Positions 26,901 to 33,245 of a DNA stretch of 64,000 nt are shown one piece after another. The stretch spans positions 1-64,000 of the forward strand of contig NZ_JABXWI010000021.1 of assembly GCF_014930365.1 (NCBI RefSeq), given 5' to 3'. Origin of the DNA: Streptomyces caniscabiei. Lineage in GTDB: Bacteria; Actinomycetota; Actinomycetes; Streptomycetales; Streptomycetaceae. Every line of letters begins with the position of its first letter. Positions within the stretch are counted from its first letter, which is position 1. The notes under the pieces are model-generated. The model searched no databases. It worked only from the letters and a program-made list of their open reading frames with translations, and was not told where the DNA came from. The position numbers were made by a program, and so were the translations under genes.

Positions 26901-29900
26901 TCCCTCGTCGTCCCAGCCGCGTTCGGCCGGCGGCGCGGAGATCGCGTCGATCCCCGCCAGCACTGCCCGCCAGAGCTCCTCGGGGCTTCGGATGCCTCCG
27001 GGCAGCCGGCACGCCATACCGACGATCGCAATCGGTTCGACGGCGGCGCCCACGCCCGCTGACGAGGCCCCGCCACCGCCACCACCGCTGTCACCGCCAT
27101 CGAGACCGCCACCGGCTTCGACTTCCTCGGCGCCGAGATACCGGGCGACCGCCCTGGGCGTCGGGTGGTCGAACAGCGCGGTGGTGGGCAGGCGTCGGCC
27201 GGTCGCGGCGTTCAGCCGGACGCGCAGTTCCAGGGCCAGGTGGGAGTCGAAGCCGAGGTCCTTGAACGTCAGCCCCGGGTCGACCTCCGCTACGGCTTCA
27301 TGGCCCAGGACGGCGGCCGCCTCGGCGCGCACGAGGTCCAGCAGGTCACGGCCGCCACTGAGGTCATGCACGCCCCGCACATCGTCGGCCACGCCCGTCG
27401 TACCCGTCACGCCGTCAGGACCGAGCCAGTACCTGCGCCGCTGGAAGGGATACGTCGGCAGTTCGAGGGCCGAGCCGGGCCGGTGTCCGGCGAAGGCGGC
27501 CGTCCAGTCCACGTGCGTCCCCGTCACGAAGGCCTGGGCCAGCCCGGCGGCGAGCTGCGCGGGGCCGCCGTGGTTGCGGCGCAGCGTGGGGACGACGACC
27601 GGAACGGTGTCACCGGTGTGTTCGACGGTCGCGGCCACCGAGGCGGTGAGGAGCGGGTGGGGGCTGATCTCGATGAAGGTGCGGTGGCCGGCCTCGGCCA
27701 GCGCGGTGACGGCGGCGGCGAAGGCGACAGGCTCGCGCAGGTTCCGGTACCAGTAGGCACCGTCCAGCCGTGGCCCGTCCTCGCCGAGCGCCACCTCTCC
27801 CCTGTCGACGGTGGAGTACAGGGGAACCCGGGCGGGCAGCGGGGTGATGTCCGCGAGGGCGCCGAGGAGTTCGGGACGGATGCCCTCGACGTGGGAGGAG
27901 TGCGAGGCGTAGTCCACGGCGACGCGGCGCGCGCGGACGCCGTCGGCGCAGCAGGAGGCAAGCAGGTCCTCCAGCGCGTCGTCGGCGCCGGCCACCACTA
28001 CCGCGTCGGGGCCGTTGACGGCGGCGAGTTCGATGTGCCCGCCGAGTGTCGCCAGGCGGGCACGGGCACTCTCCTCGGACTCGGGTACGGCCACCATGCC
28101 GCCCATGCCCGAGAGTTGGCGGCCGATGAGTTCGGCGCGCCGTACGGCTATGCGTGCGCCGTCCGCGAGGGTGAGCACGCCGGCCACGCAGGCCGCGGCG
28201 ACCTCGCCCTGCGAGTGCCCGACGACCGCGGCGGGCTCGACCCCGTACGCGCGCCACACCTCGGCGAGGCTCACCATGACGGCCCACAGGACCGGCTGGA
28301 GCACCTCGACCCGGTCCAGGCCCGGTGCGCCGGGTGCTTCCCGGAGTACGTCGGTCGGGGACCAGTCGACGCAGGTGGCGAGGGCCTGCTCGCAGCGGGC
28401 CCAGGCGGCGGCGAACTCCGGCTGATTGTCGAGGAGTTCCACGGCCATGCCGGACCACTGGGAGCCCTGGCCGGGGAACACGAAGACGGGGCCGGGCCCC
28501 GGGGCGGCCGGTGCCCGGCTCGGGGAGGTGACGACGGTGGGGAGCTTTCCGTTCGCCGCGAGTGCGGCGAGGCCGCGAAGTCTGGCGAAGCGGTCGGAGC
28601 CGAGCACGACCGCCCGGTGGGGAAAGAGGGTGCGGGTCGTCAGCAGGGCGTGGCCGACCTCGGCGGGCGACGACTCGGGGACGGACTCCAGGAGCTGCCG
28701 CGCCTGTTCGGCGAGCGCCTGGGGCGTACGGGCGGACAGCACCCACGGAACATGGGCGTGGCCGCGCTCCCGGGGACCTGAGTCCTCGTCCGCCCCACGA
28801 CCCGTGCCACGCGACACCTCGGGTTCCGGGTTCCAACTGGACAGCACCACGTGGCAGTTCGTGCCTCCCAGCCCGAACGAGCTGACCCCCGCGACCCGCG
28901 GTGAGCCGTCGGTGTCCGGCCAGGGCTCGGTGGTGTGCTGGACGGTCAGGCCCAAGTCGTCCAGGCGGATGCGGGGGTGCGGGTTCTCGTGGTGCAGGGT
29001 CGGGACGAGGCGGGCGTCGCGCAGGCACAGCACCGTCTTGAGGAGGCCGGCAATTCCGGCGGCGCCCTCCAGGTGCCCGATGTTGGTCTTGACCGAGCCG
29101 ACCCTCAGCCGTCGTCCGGCGGGGCGGCCCGCGCCCAGGGCACGGCCGAGCGCGGCGGCCTCCGCGGGGTCGCCCTCGGGGGTGCCGGTGCCGTGGAGTT
29201 CGACGTACTGGATGTCGGCGGGGTCGGTGCCGGCCCGCTCGCAGGCGAGCAGCAGCAGTTCGCGCTGGGCGTCGGGATCGGGGACGGTCAGGCCGTCGCC
29301 ACCACCGTCGTTGTTGACGGCGCTGCCCCGGATGAGGCAGTGGACGCGGTCGCCGTCGGCGAGGGCGCGGGAGAGGGGCTTCAGGAGGACCAGCCCGCCG
29401 CCCTCGCCGCGGACGTATCCGTTGGCGCGGGCGTCGAAGGTGTGGCAGCGGCCGTCCGGGGAGAGGGCGCCGAGACGGGCGACGGCGAGGGTGCTCTCGG
29501 GGGACAGGATCAGGTTGACGCCGCCGGCGAGGGCCAGCGCGCATTCGCCGCGCCGCAGGCTCTCCACGGCGAGATGGACGGCGACGAGCGAGGAGGACTG
29601 CCCGGTGTCGACCGAGAGGCTGGGGCCGCGCAGGCCGAGGGTGTAGGAGATCCGGTTGGCGAGGAGGGAGCGCTGCACGCCGGTGAAACTGTGGGCGGTG
29701 ACGGCGTCGGGGCCGTGCTGCCCGAGGAGACGGGCGTAGTCGTCGGCGAGGGCGCCGACGAAGACGCCCGTGCGGGTGCCGTGGAGGCCGGCGGGGACGG
29801 TTCCGGCGTGTTCCAGGGCCTCCCAGCCGAGTTCCAGCAGGAGGCGCTGTTGGGGGTCCATGGCGGCGGCTTCTCGCGGGGAGATCCCGAAGAAGCCGGC

Positions 29901-30104
29901 GTCGAACCCGTCCACCCCGCCGAGGAACCCGCCGCGCGCGGTGATCCCCGGGATCTCGGGGACGAGGCCGCGGCGTTCGGCCGGTGCCTCGGTGACGGCG
30001 TCGCCGCCGCGGGCGAGCAGGGCCGCGAACTCCGACGGATTCCCGGCCCCCGGCAGTCGGCACGCGATGCCGACGACGGCGATCGCCTGGGACTCACCCA
30101 GCAT
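20985..30104 (-). CDS. Type I modular PKS: KSQ loading module and module 1
   Basis: 3039 residues; ATG at 30104 with GGAGGG 6 nt upstream. There is no N-terminal docking domain, as expected for the first PKS protein. Loading module: KS-like domain (8-430) with the catalytic Cys replaced by Gln (DTGQSSS, Q169), a KSQ decarboxylase. It is followed by AT (538-848, GHSQGEVAAACVAG and YASHS, methylmalonyl) and ACP (920-992, LGFDS), so the starter should be propionyl made by decarboxylating methylmalonyl-ACP. Module 1: KS (1022-1432, DTACSSS); AT (1585-1875, GHSVGALAAAHVAG and HAFHS, malonyl); a DH-like domain (1963-2195) whose catalytic His is Arg (LADRVIDGRVAVPD) and whose Asp motif is EGVLH, so inactive; KR (2538-2775, VLHDS, Tyr in GSYAAGN, B type); ACP (2831-2910, LGFDSL). 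A C-terminal docking helix (DDLFSFIDRELG) follows. The KS1-AT1 linker carries Ser-Asp and Gly-Ala dipeptide repeats. The stop overlaps the next PKS start by 4 bp. Confidence 0.96.
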   Translation of the reverse strand: MLGESQAIAVVGIACRLPGAGNPSEFAALLARGGDAVTEAPAERRGLVPEIPGITARGGFLGGVDGFDAGFFGISPREAAAMDPQQRLLLELGWEALEHAGTVPAGLHGTRTGVFVGALADDYARLLGQHGPDAVTAHSFTGVQRSLLANRISYTLGLRGPSLSVDTGQSSSLVAVHLAVESLRRGECALALAGGVNLILSPESTLAVARLGALSPDGRCHTFDARANGYVRGEGGGLVLLKPLSRALADGDRVHCLIRGSAVNNDGGGDGLTVPDPDAQRELLLLACERAGTDPADIQYVELHGTGTPEGDPAEAAALGRALGAGRPAGRRLRVGSVKTNIGHLEGAAGIAGLLKTVLCLRDARLVPTLHHENPHPRIRLDDLGLTVQHTTEPWPDTDGSPRVAGVSSFGLGGTNCHVVLSSWNPEPEVSRGTGRGADEDSGPRERGHAHVPWVLSARTPQALAEQARQLLESVPESSPAEVGHALLTTRTLFPHRAVVLGSDRFARLRGLAALAANGKLPTVVTSPSRAPAAPGPGPVFVFPGQGSQWSGMAVELLDNQPEFAAAWARCEQALATCVDWSPTDVLREAPGAPGLDRVEVLQPVLWAVMVSLAEVWRAYGVEPAAVVGHSQGEVAAACVAGVLTLADGARIAVRRAELIGRQLSGMGGMVAVPESEESARARLATLGGHIELAAVNGPDAVVVAGADDALEDLLASCCADGVRARRVAVDYASHSSHVEGIRPELLGALADITPLPARVPLYSTVDRGEVALGEDGPRLDGAYWYRNLREPVAFAAAVTALAEAGHRTFIEISPHPLLTASVAATVEHTGDTVPVVVPTLRRNHGGPAQLAAGLAQAFVTGTHVDWTAAFAGHRPGSALELPTYPFQRRRYWLGPDGVTGTTGVADDVRGVHDLSGGRDLLDLVRAEAAAVLGHEAVAEVDPGLTFKDLGFDSHLALELRVRLNAATGRRLPTTALFDHPTPRAVARYLGAEEVEAGGGLDGGDSGGGGGGASSAGVGAAVEPIAIVGMACRLPGGIRSPEELWRAVLAGIDAISAPPAERGWDDEGHRGGFIEDAADFDADLFGIAPREALAMDPQQRLLLETAWEAVERAGIAPSSLRSTRTGVYVGAMSQEYGPRLHDAPDDLRGHLLTGNTAGVLSGRLSYVFGCEGPAVTVDTACSSSLVALHLAAESLRRGECSMALAAGVAVMATPGLFAEFGRQGGLAGDGRCKAFGAAADGTGWSEGVGVLVVERLSDARRDGHRVLAVLRGSAVNQDGASNGLTAPNGLAQQGVIRDALASAGLSPSDVDAVEAHGTGTRLGDPIEAHALLATYGQNRERPLRIGSLKSNIGHAQAAAGVAGVIKTVLALRHGVLPRTLHVDEPSPEVDWSAGSVELLTESQPWPETGRPRRAGVSSFGISGTNAHVVLEQGETPADSDSDSDSDSGVDTGSGAGAGAGAGAEYESFEVSPERVPSPALLAVPAPTSPSARTSTPTPLPLVLSAASEGALRAQAGRLRARLAGAPPEIGVGAFGHALAVTRAALPYRAAVVAVDREEATAGLDALAARTDAPSAFRATAAEGRTAFLFTGQGSQRVGMGSELAAAHPVFQSAVDEVATHLDAHLAQPLTKVPADERGLLDRTEYAQPALFALEVALFRQMEHWGIIPDHLLGHSVGALAAAHVAGVLSLPDACRLVAARGRLMQALPATGAMAAVEATEAEMLPDLSARGHEIGLAAVNGPTAVVISGDTEAVMRTVRDWERRGRRTRVLRVSHAFHSPHMDAMLADFDEVARSVTYHPPTLSVISDVTGEPASHEELCSPLYWVRHARQTVRFHDGVRRLRALGTTRYVELGPDAVLSAMVRECLAEGGEQLGGAERREGTRAAAESSGALVVPVLRRALPEPLSAAVAVARLHVTGHTPDWSAVFEGHPPAPCEALPTYAFQRRRYWLAPTAAQATAAAGTTPLGHPLLSAALTLAETGHTSLTGRLSPATRPWLADRVIDGRVAVPDPVLLDLAVVAARETGSGQVAELRPVQPLVLPARGALELQVTVGPRNGVHGHRPVTVHARPEGRDSGWVRHAEGALAPAIPPAALPLDRAGEAALPGAGGVGEWPPKGAEPIEVGSVADGHGAEIEVTYGPGLAALRAVWRRGGELWAELVVPDADSTDSTDSAEGDAFGLHPALLEGVLHALRLARAEGDGKWYGATFRDVSVPGTATGRLRARITSLGADHGYGGDDRVLPDGQAAEAGVGGGVGVEVRAGVAVRITDLAGRPVAVIGALTSRPLPTSISASGVPYADAAPYELAWRPVEQPPAIPSASWALLGDSSTLPPEALPGAELHRDLASLLAAGPPPDLVVACCGTGPDDVASGLPGATTPDPATVAHAAAHRAVRLAQAWAAEERLADTRLVVVTRRAVAADDGPCEPGAAPVWGLFRSAQSEHPGRFLLIDLDEDPASAAALPAAVACGEPQVAIRAGRLHAPRVVRPPAWAVSPGPSSLSSPSGASVAREAKKAATPSERVAEAGKFAGGNASALDPDGTVLVTGGTGALGRLVARHLVARHGVRHLLLVSRRGAGAPDVDEAVAALGTDVRVTVAACDVADRDELAAVLAGIPDAHPLTAVVHTAGVLHDSVVEAIAPEALDRVLRPKVDAAWHLHELTAGADLAAFVLFSSVSGINGAAGQGSYAAGNAFLDALAQARRAQGLPAVSLAWGPWASGAGMTGGLTATDLRRMRRTGLLPLDPEHGLALLDAALRRPGPALRLPVALSLPLVRRSAHAGEASPLYRELAGSAWRDPAAGDAGSHAGPTGEGDGGSTPVRLTVEAGRSAPEQEAALLDQVRAHAAAVLGHRDGRRVDAARTFKELGFDSLMGVELRNRLAAACGRRMPAGLLFNQPTPRAVARFLRTRLAPPDLPADADMLGDGIGRLERLLTGAPVEPAELRHAADRLRVLLARCDAPHPVTAPTTTGTTGTPSPADGRTSRTNANGTHGADSAYGASDSADAGDGGGVRAALSTASVDDLFSFIDRELGTDRQEHGE
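25716..25795 (-). repeat. Hexanucleotide tandem repeats in KS1-AT1 linker
   Basis: Five copies of GGCACC (25716-25745, coding Gly-Ala repeats) followed by five copies of GGAATC (25764-25793, coding Asp-Ser repeats). In frame, so repeat-number change would only alter linker length. Confidence 0.9.
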
Positions 30105-30192
30105 CCGTTTCCCTCCACGTGATCGAGAACGGGCGGGGGCACGCTCGGGGCGGCCCCACGCCGTCGGCCGGTCGGATCCGCGGCGACGCCGG

Positions 30193-30723
30193 TCAGATCC
30201 GGTAGCAGTGCATCTCGTCGCCCTGGACCAGGTCGTCGCCCACGGCGATGAACCCCTTCTTGAAGAAGTGGTCGGCGTCGACGACCGAGAAGTCGTCCAC
30301 GAAGCTGTGGCGTCCGCCGAAGACGGCGCTGTCGCCGGAGACCCTGAAGCGGCCGTCGGCCCAGCCGGGGCTGGTGAACGTGCCGTGGTTGCCCCAGTCG
30401 TCGTAGTAGAAGCAGATGAAGGCGGAGTCCACCTCGCTCCAGCCGAAGAGCCAGTCGGCGACGATGCCGGGCACCGGGATCGTCTGGGTCATGTGGAGGA
30501 ACCGGCCCTCGGCCACGGGGTGGGTGGACCAGGTCGCTTCGCCGGTGGTGACCTTCTCGGTGGTGAAATTCGTGTACTCGACGCGGAAATCTCCGAGCAG
30601 GAAGTCGAGTTGCTTCATTTCCGGCGCGACGTCGGGACGGCCGGGAAACACGACCTCCCCGCTGTCGGCGGGAAGGGAATCCCGCATGACCTCGTCCGAG
30701 GGCTGTACGGGCTGTGCGCTCAT
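30193..30723 (-). CDS. Small beta-rich protein, candidate spiroacetal cyclase (OssO/OlmO-like by context)
   Basis: 176 residues, ATG at 30723 with GGAG 6 nt upstream. No signal peptide or membrane segment is visible. After about 30 polar residues the protein is a run of alternating hydrophobic/aromatic strands (FLLGDFRVEYTNF, ATWSTHP, FLHMTQTIPVPG, FICFYYDDWGNHGTF, FRVSGDSAVF, HSFVDDFSVV), resembling the small calycin-like barrels of DUF1579/nitrobindin type. It contains no cofactor motif. It lies 88 bp upstream of the loading-module PKS gene on the same strand. Small beta-barrel proteins of the oligomycin and ossamycin clusters (OlmO, OssO) are known to close the spiroacetal, and the PKS modules here predict a ketodiol of exactly that kind. 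Assignment as the cyclase is inference from fold type, size and chain logic; I could not align it to OlmO/OssO. A plain DUF1579-type protein of other function is the alternative. Confidence 0.6.
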   Translation of the reverse strand: MSAQPVQPSDEVMRDSLPADSGEVVFPGRPDVAPEMKQLDFLLGDFRVEYTNFTTEKVTTGEATWSTHPVAEGRFLHMTQTIPVPGIVADWLFGWSEVDSAFICFYYDDWGNHGTFTSPGWADGRFRVSGDSAVFGGRHSFVDDFSVVDADHFFKKGFIAVGDDLVQGDEMHCYRI

Positions 30724-31038
30724 GGCCTACTCCGCGAGTTCGGGACGTCTTTCCTTCCCTCGGAAACTATGAACGCGGCATCGTCGCGCACAAGCCCGAC
30801 CGTGTTAAGTAGGGGTGCCTCGGCAGTTGTTCGGGGGCTGCGGGATCCGGCTAGGGGTGTTTGCCGTCAGGTCGTCCCATTAGGCTCCCGACGGTGGGAC
30901 CGGCTCACTTGCCGGACGCCTCCGCCGAAGAGCGGACGGCGAATTCCCGGGCCTTTTCCCGGATCTCCGGGCGGCTGCGGCCCAAGCGCCGCGTGGCCGC
31001 GAAACTCACCCGGCAACGCAGAGGGGAGACGCAAGGAC
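30724..31038. promoter_or_regulatory. Divergent promoter region with two TAGGGGT boxes
   Basis: 315-bp non-coding region between the minus-strand small protein/PKS operon and the plus-strand SDR. It holds two direct copies of TAGGGGT at 30810-30816 and 30852-30858, 42 bp apart (about four helical turns, same face of DNA). The same box occurs upstream of other cluster transcription units, so this is a candidate binding region for the cluster LAL activator. No convincing -10/-35 pair could be fixed by eye. Confidence 0.4.
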
Positions 31039-31764
31039 ATGGCACTCGAAGGCAAACGCGTCGTCGCTATCGGCGGCACGATGGGCATCGGTCTGGGGGT
31101 CGCCGAGGCCGCCTCGGCGGCGGGAGCGTCCGTGGTGGTCGCCTCCAGCCGCCGGGCCAGCGTGGACAAGGCACTCACGGCTCTCCCCGCCGGCACGGAG
31201 GGCCACACGGTGGACGTCTCCGACGAGAAGGACGTCGCCCGCTTCTTCGACGAGGTCGGGGCCTTCGACCACCTGGTCTTCACCGCCGGGGACCGGGTGG
31301 GGATCCAACCGTTGAAGGACGTGGCCATCGCGGAGGCCCACCAGCTCTTCACCGTACGGTTCTGGGGCGCGCTGGCGGCCGCCAAGCACGGTGTCCAGCA
31401 CATCCGTGAGGGCGGTTCCATGGTGTTCACCACCGGCACCAGCGGTCGCCGCCCCTACATCCCCGTCGGTACCGCCGTAGGCGGTCCGCTGTACGCGGGG
31501 ATCGAGGCGATGATCCGGTCGCTGGCGCTGGAGTTGGCGCCGGTCCGGGTCAACGCGGTCGCGGCAGGCGTGGTCAGGACACCGCTGACGACGGAGGCCG
31601 ACCCCGAGGGGGCGGAGCGGTTCTTCGCCCAGCACGGGCCGAAGTTGCCGGTCGGGCGGGTCGCCGACCCGTCCGATGTGGCCAAGGCGTACGTCTATCT
31701 GATGTCCGACGGCTTCTGCACCGGTCACGTCCTGGTGTCGGACGGCGGTCAGCTGCTCATCTGA
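31039..31764 (+). CDS. Atypical short-chain dehydrogenase/reductase lacking the YxxxK dyad
   Basis: 241 residues, ATG at 31039 with GAGGGGAG upstream. The Rossmann start is clear (VVAIGGTMGIGLGVAEAAS, about 8-26), the acidic DVSDEKD element follows, and the C-terminal NAVAAGVVRTPL and VLVSDGG segments are typical of SDRs. At the active site the usual YxxxK is replaced. Aligning AGIEAMIRSLALELAP with the conserved helix puts Tyr at the Lys position and Gly at the Tyr position. Thr/Ser residues remain upstream (TTGTSGRR). A classical SDR redox mechanism is therefore doubtful; it may be a divergent reductase, an isomerase or a non-catalytic partner. It is the only plus-strand gene inside the cluster and is divergent from the 30723 gene. 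Role unknown. Confidence 0.8.
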   Translation: MALEGKRVVAIGGTMGIGLGVAEAASAAGASVVVASSRRASVDKALTALPAGTEGHTVDVSDEKDVARFFDEVGAFDHLVFTAGDRVGIQPLKDVAIAEAHQLFTVRFWGALAAAKHGVQHIREGGSMVFTTGTSGRRPYIPVGTAVGGPLYAGIEAMIRSLALELAPVRVNAVAAGVVRTPLTTEADPEGAERFFAQHGPKLPVGRVADPSDVAKAYVYLMSDGFCTGHVLVSDGGQLLI

Positions 31765-31872
31765 CGGCCGGTCGGCTGTCGTCCGACGGCCGGTCGGACG
31801 TCGGACGACGCCGATGCCGTCGGCCACCGCCCTGGGCCGCCGCCGTCGCCCTCGGCCACTGCGGTCACCCGA

Positions 31873-31907
31873 AAGCGGTCGCCACCCCGGCGGGGTGGCG
31901 ACCGCTT
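31873..31907. terminator. Strong bidirectional hairpin terminator
   Basis: Perfect 16-bp inverted repeat (AAGCGGTCGCCACCCC and its complement) around a 3-nt GGC loop. It sits between the 3' ends of the convergent SDR (ends 31764) and P450 (ends 31942). No long T-run follows, as is usual in Streptomyces. Confidence 0.85.
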
Positions 31908-31941
31908 CGCCGTGCTCAGCCTCATCGGGCGACCGTCGTCC

Positions 31942-33162
31942 TCACCAGGTGACCGGCATCCGCTGCAGCTCCGGGTGCCAGAGCGGCCTGTCGTACATCT
32001 CCTCCATCGGCACGGCGAGCCGCAGTCCCGGTAGCCGCCGGAAGAGGGTTCCGTACGCGACTTCGAGGCCGACCCGGGTCAGATTGGCTCCCAGGCAGTG
32101 GTGGATGCCGGAGCCGAAGGCGAGGTGCCCTCGTGCGGCGCGGCGCACGTCCAGCCGGCCGGGGTCGGGGAACTCGGCCGGGTCGTGGTTGGCGCCGCCG
32201 TTGGCGACGAGGAGGCCCTCGCCGGCGCGGATCAGTTGCCCTCCGACCTCGACGTCCTCCAGGGCGACGCGCGCCATCAGGTCGAGCGGGCTGACCATGC
32301 GCATCATCTCGTCGACGGTGCCGGGCAGGACCTTGGGGTCGTCCCGGACGAGGGCCAGTTGATCGGGCCGCTCCAGCAGCAGGCCCACCCCGACGGTCAG
32401 CATGGCCTGGACCGGTGTCTGGCCGGCGATGAAGATCAGGAAGCAGAGGTTGGCGAGTTCGGTCCGGCTGAGCGTGCCGGTGGTGACGTGCTGGGCGATC
32501 ACCCGGCTCACCGGGTCGTCGCCCGGTTCCTCCTCCTTGGCCTCGATGAACCTGAGGAAGTACTCCTGCAACGCCATCATGCGCATGCTCACCTCGGCAC
32601 CCACCTGTTCGGTGTCGAGGACCGCGTGGGCCTTCTCCCGGACTTCCCGGTTGCCGGCGAGCCAGGCCTGCATATCGCTGTACTCCATGCCCAGGGCCCA
32701 ACAGGTGATGATGCCGGAGAACGGCCCGGCGAACTTCTCGACCAGGTCCGCGGAGTTTCCCTCCGCGAGCATGGCGTCGATCAGTTCGTCGGCTTTTCGC
32801 TGCATCTGCGGCCGCAGGTCCTCCGCTCTGCGCAGGGTGAATTCCCGGATGACGGCCTTGCGCTGCACGGTGTGCTGCGGCGGGTCCATCGTGAACAGCA
32901 TGGGAAAGCCACGGGATCCCTCGAAGGCCTCGGCGTAGATGGGATATCCGGGATTCGTGATGTCGGAGCTGAAGCGTTCGTCGCCGAGAATGGCCCGCAC
33001 CTGCTCGTACCGGGTGACGAGCCAGACCCGCCTGCCGTTGTAGAGCTGCCCGGGAGTGGGTGCCTCGGTTTCCCGGAACTTCACGTACTCGTCGGGCGGC
33101 GTGTAGGGGCACTTCCGCAAAAGGGGGAAGGCGATGTCTTCACGCTCGGGTGTCACGGTCAC
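31942..33162 (-). CDS. Cytochrome P450 monooxygenase (polyketide tailoring)
   Basis: 406 residues, GTG at 33162 preceded by AAAGGGAG. The heme-binding motif FGSGIHHCLG carries the Cys ligand near residue 350, and the ExxR motif is EMMR. Size and lack of a membrane anchor fit soluble class I bacterial P450s served by separate ferredoxin/ferredoxin reductase; none is encoded nearby. The I-helix reads FIAGQTPVQA instead of the usual AGxET/DT, so the acid-alcohol pair that delivers protons to bound oxygen is missing. It follows the KAS III gene by 83 bp in the ccr operon and most likely hydroxylates or oxidises the macrolide. Regiochemistry cannot be read from sequence. Ends at a shared strong terminator. 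Confidence 0.93.
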   Translation of the reverse strand: MTVTPEREDIAFPLLRKCPYTPPDEYVKFRETEAPTPGQLYNGRRVWLVTRYEQVRAILGDERFSSDITNPGYPIYAEAFEGSRGFPMLFTMDPPQHTVQRKAVIREFTLRRAEDLRPQMQRKADELIDAMLAEGNSADLVEKFAGPFSGIITCWALGMEYSDMQAWLAGNREVREKAHAVLDTEQVGAEVSMRMMALQEYFLRFIEAKEEEPGDDPVSRVIAQHVTTGTLSRTELANLCFLIFIAGQTPVQAMLTVGVGLLLERPDQLALVRDDPKVLPGTVDEMMRMVSPLDLMARVALEDVEVGGQLIRAGEGLLVANGGANHDPAEFPDPGRLDVRRAARGHLAFGSGIHHCLGANLTRVGLEVAYGTLFRRLPGLRLAVPMEEMYDRPLWHPELQRMPVTW

Positions 33163-33245
33163 GGAAGGTGCTCCCTTTCTGGTGCAGGGCTGAGGAACAG
33201 GCTCGGTGGAAGAAGGTCACCGAAGGGGGGAGGTGGTGCGGCCGT

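Noticed and set aside
30861..31409. Plus-strand frame overlapping the SDR start
   Set aside because: Different frame from the SDR, with Arg/Gly-rich translation; the SDR frame has the Rossmann motif and a ribosome site.
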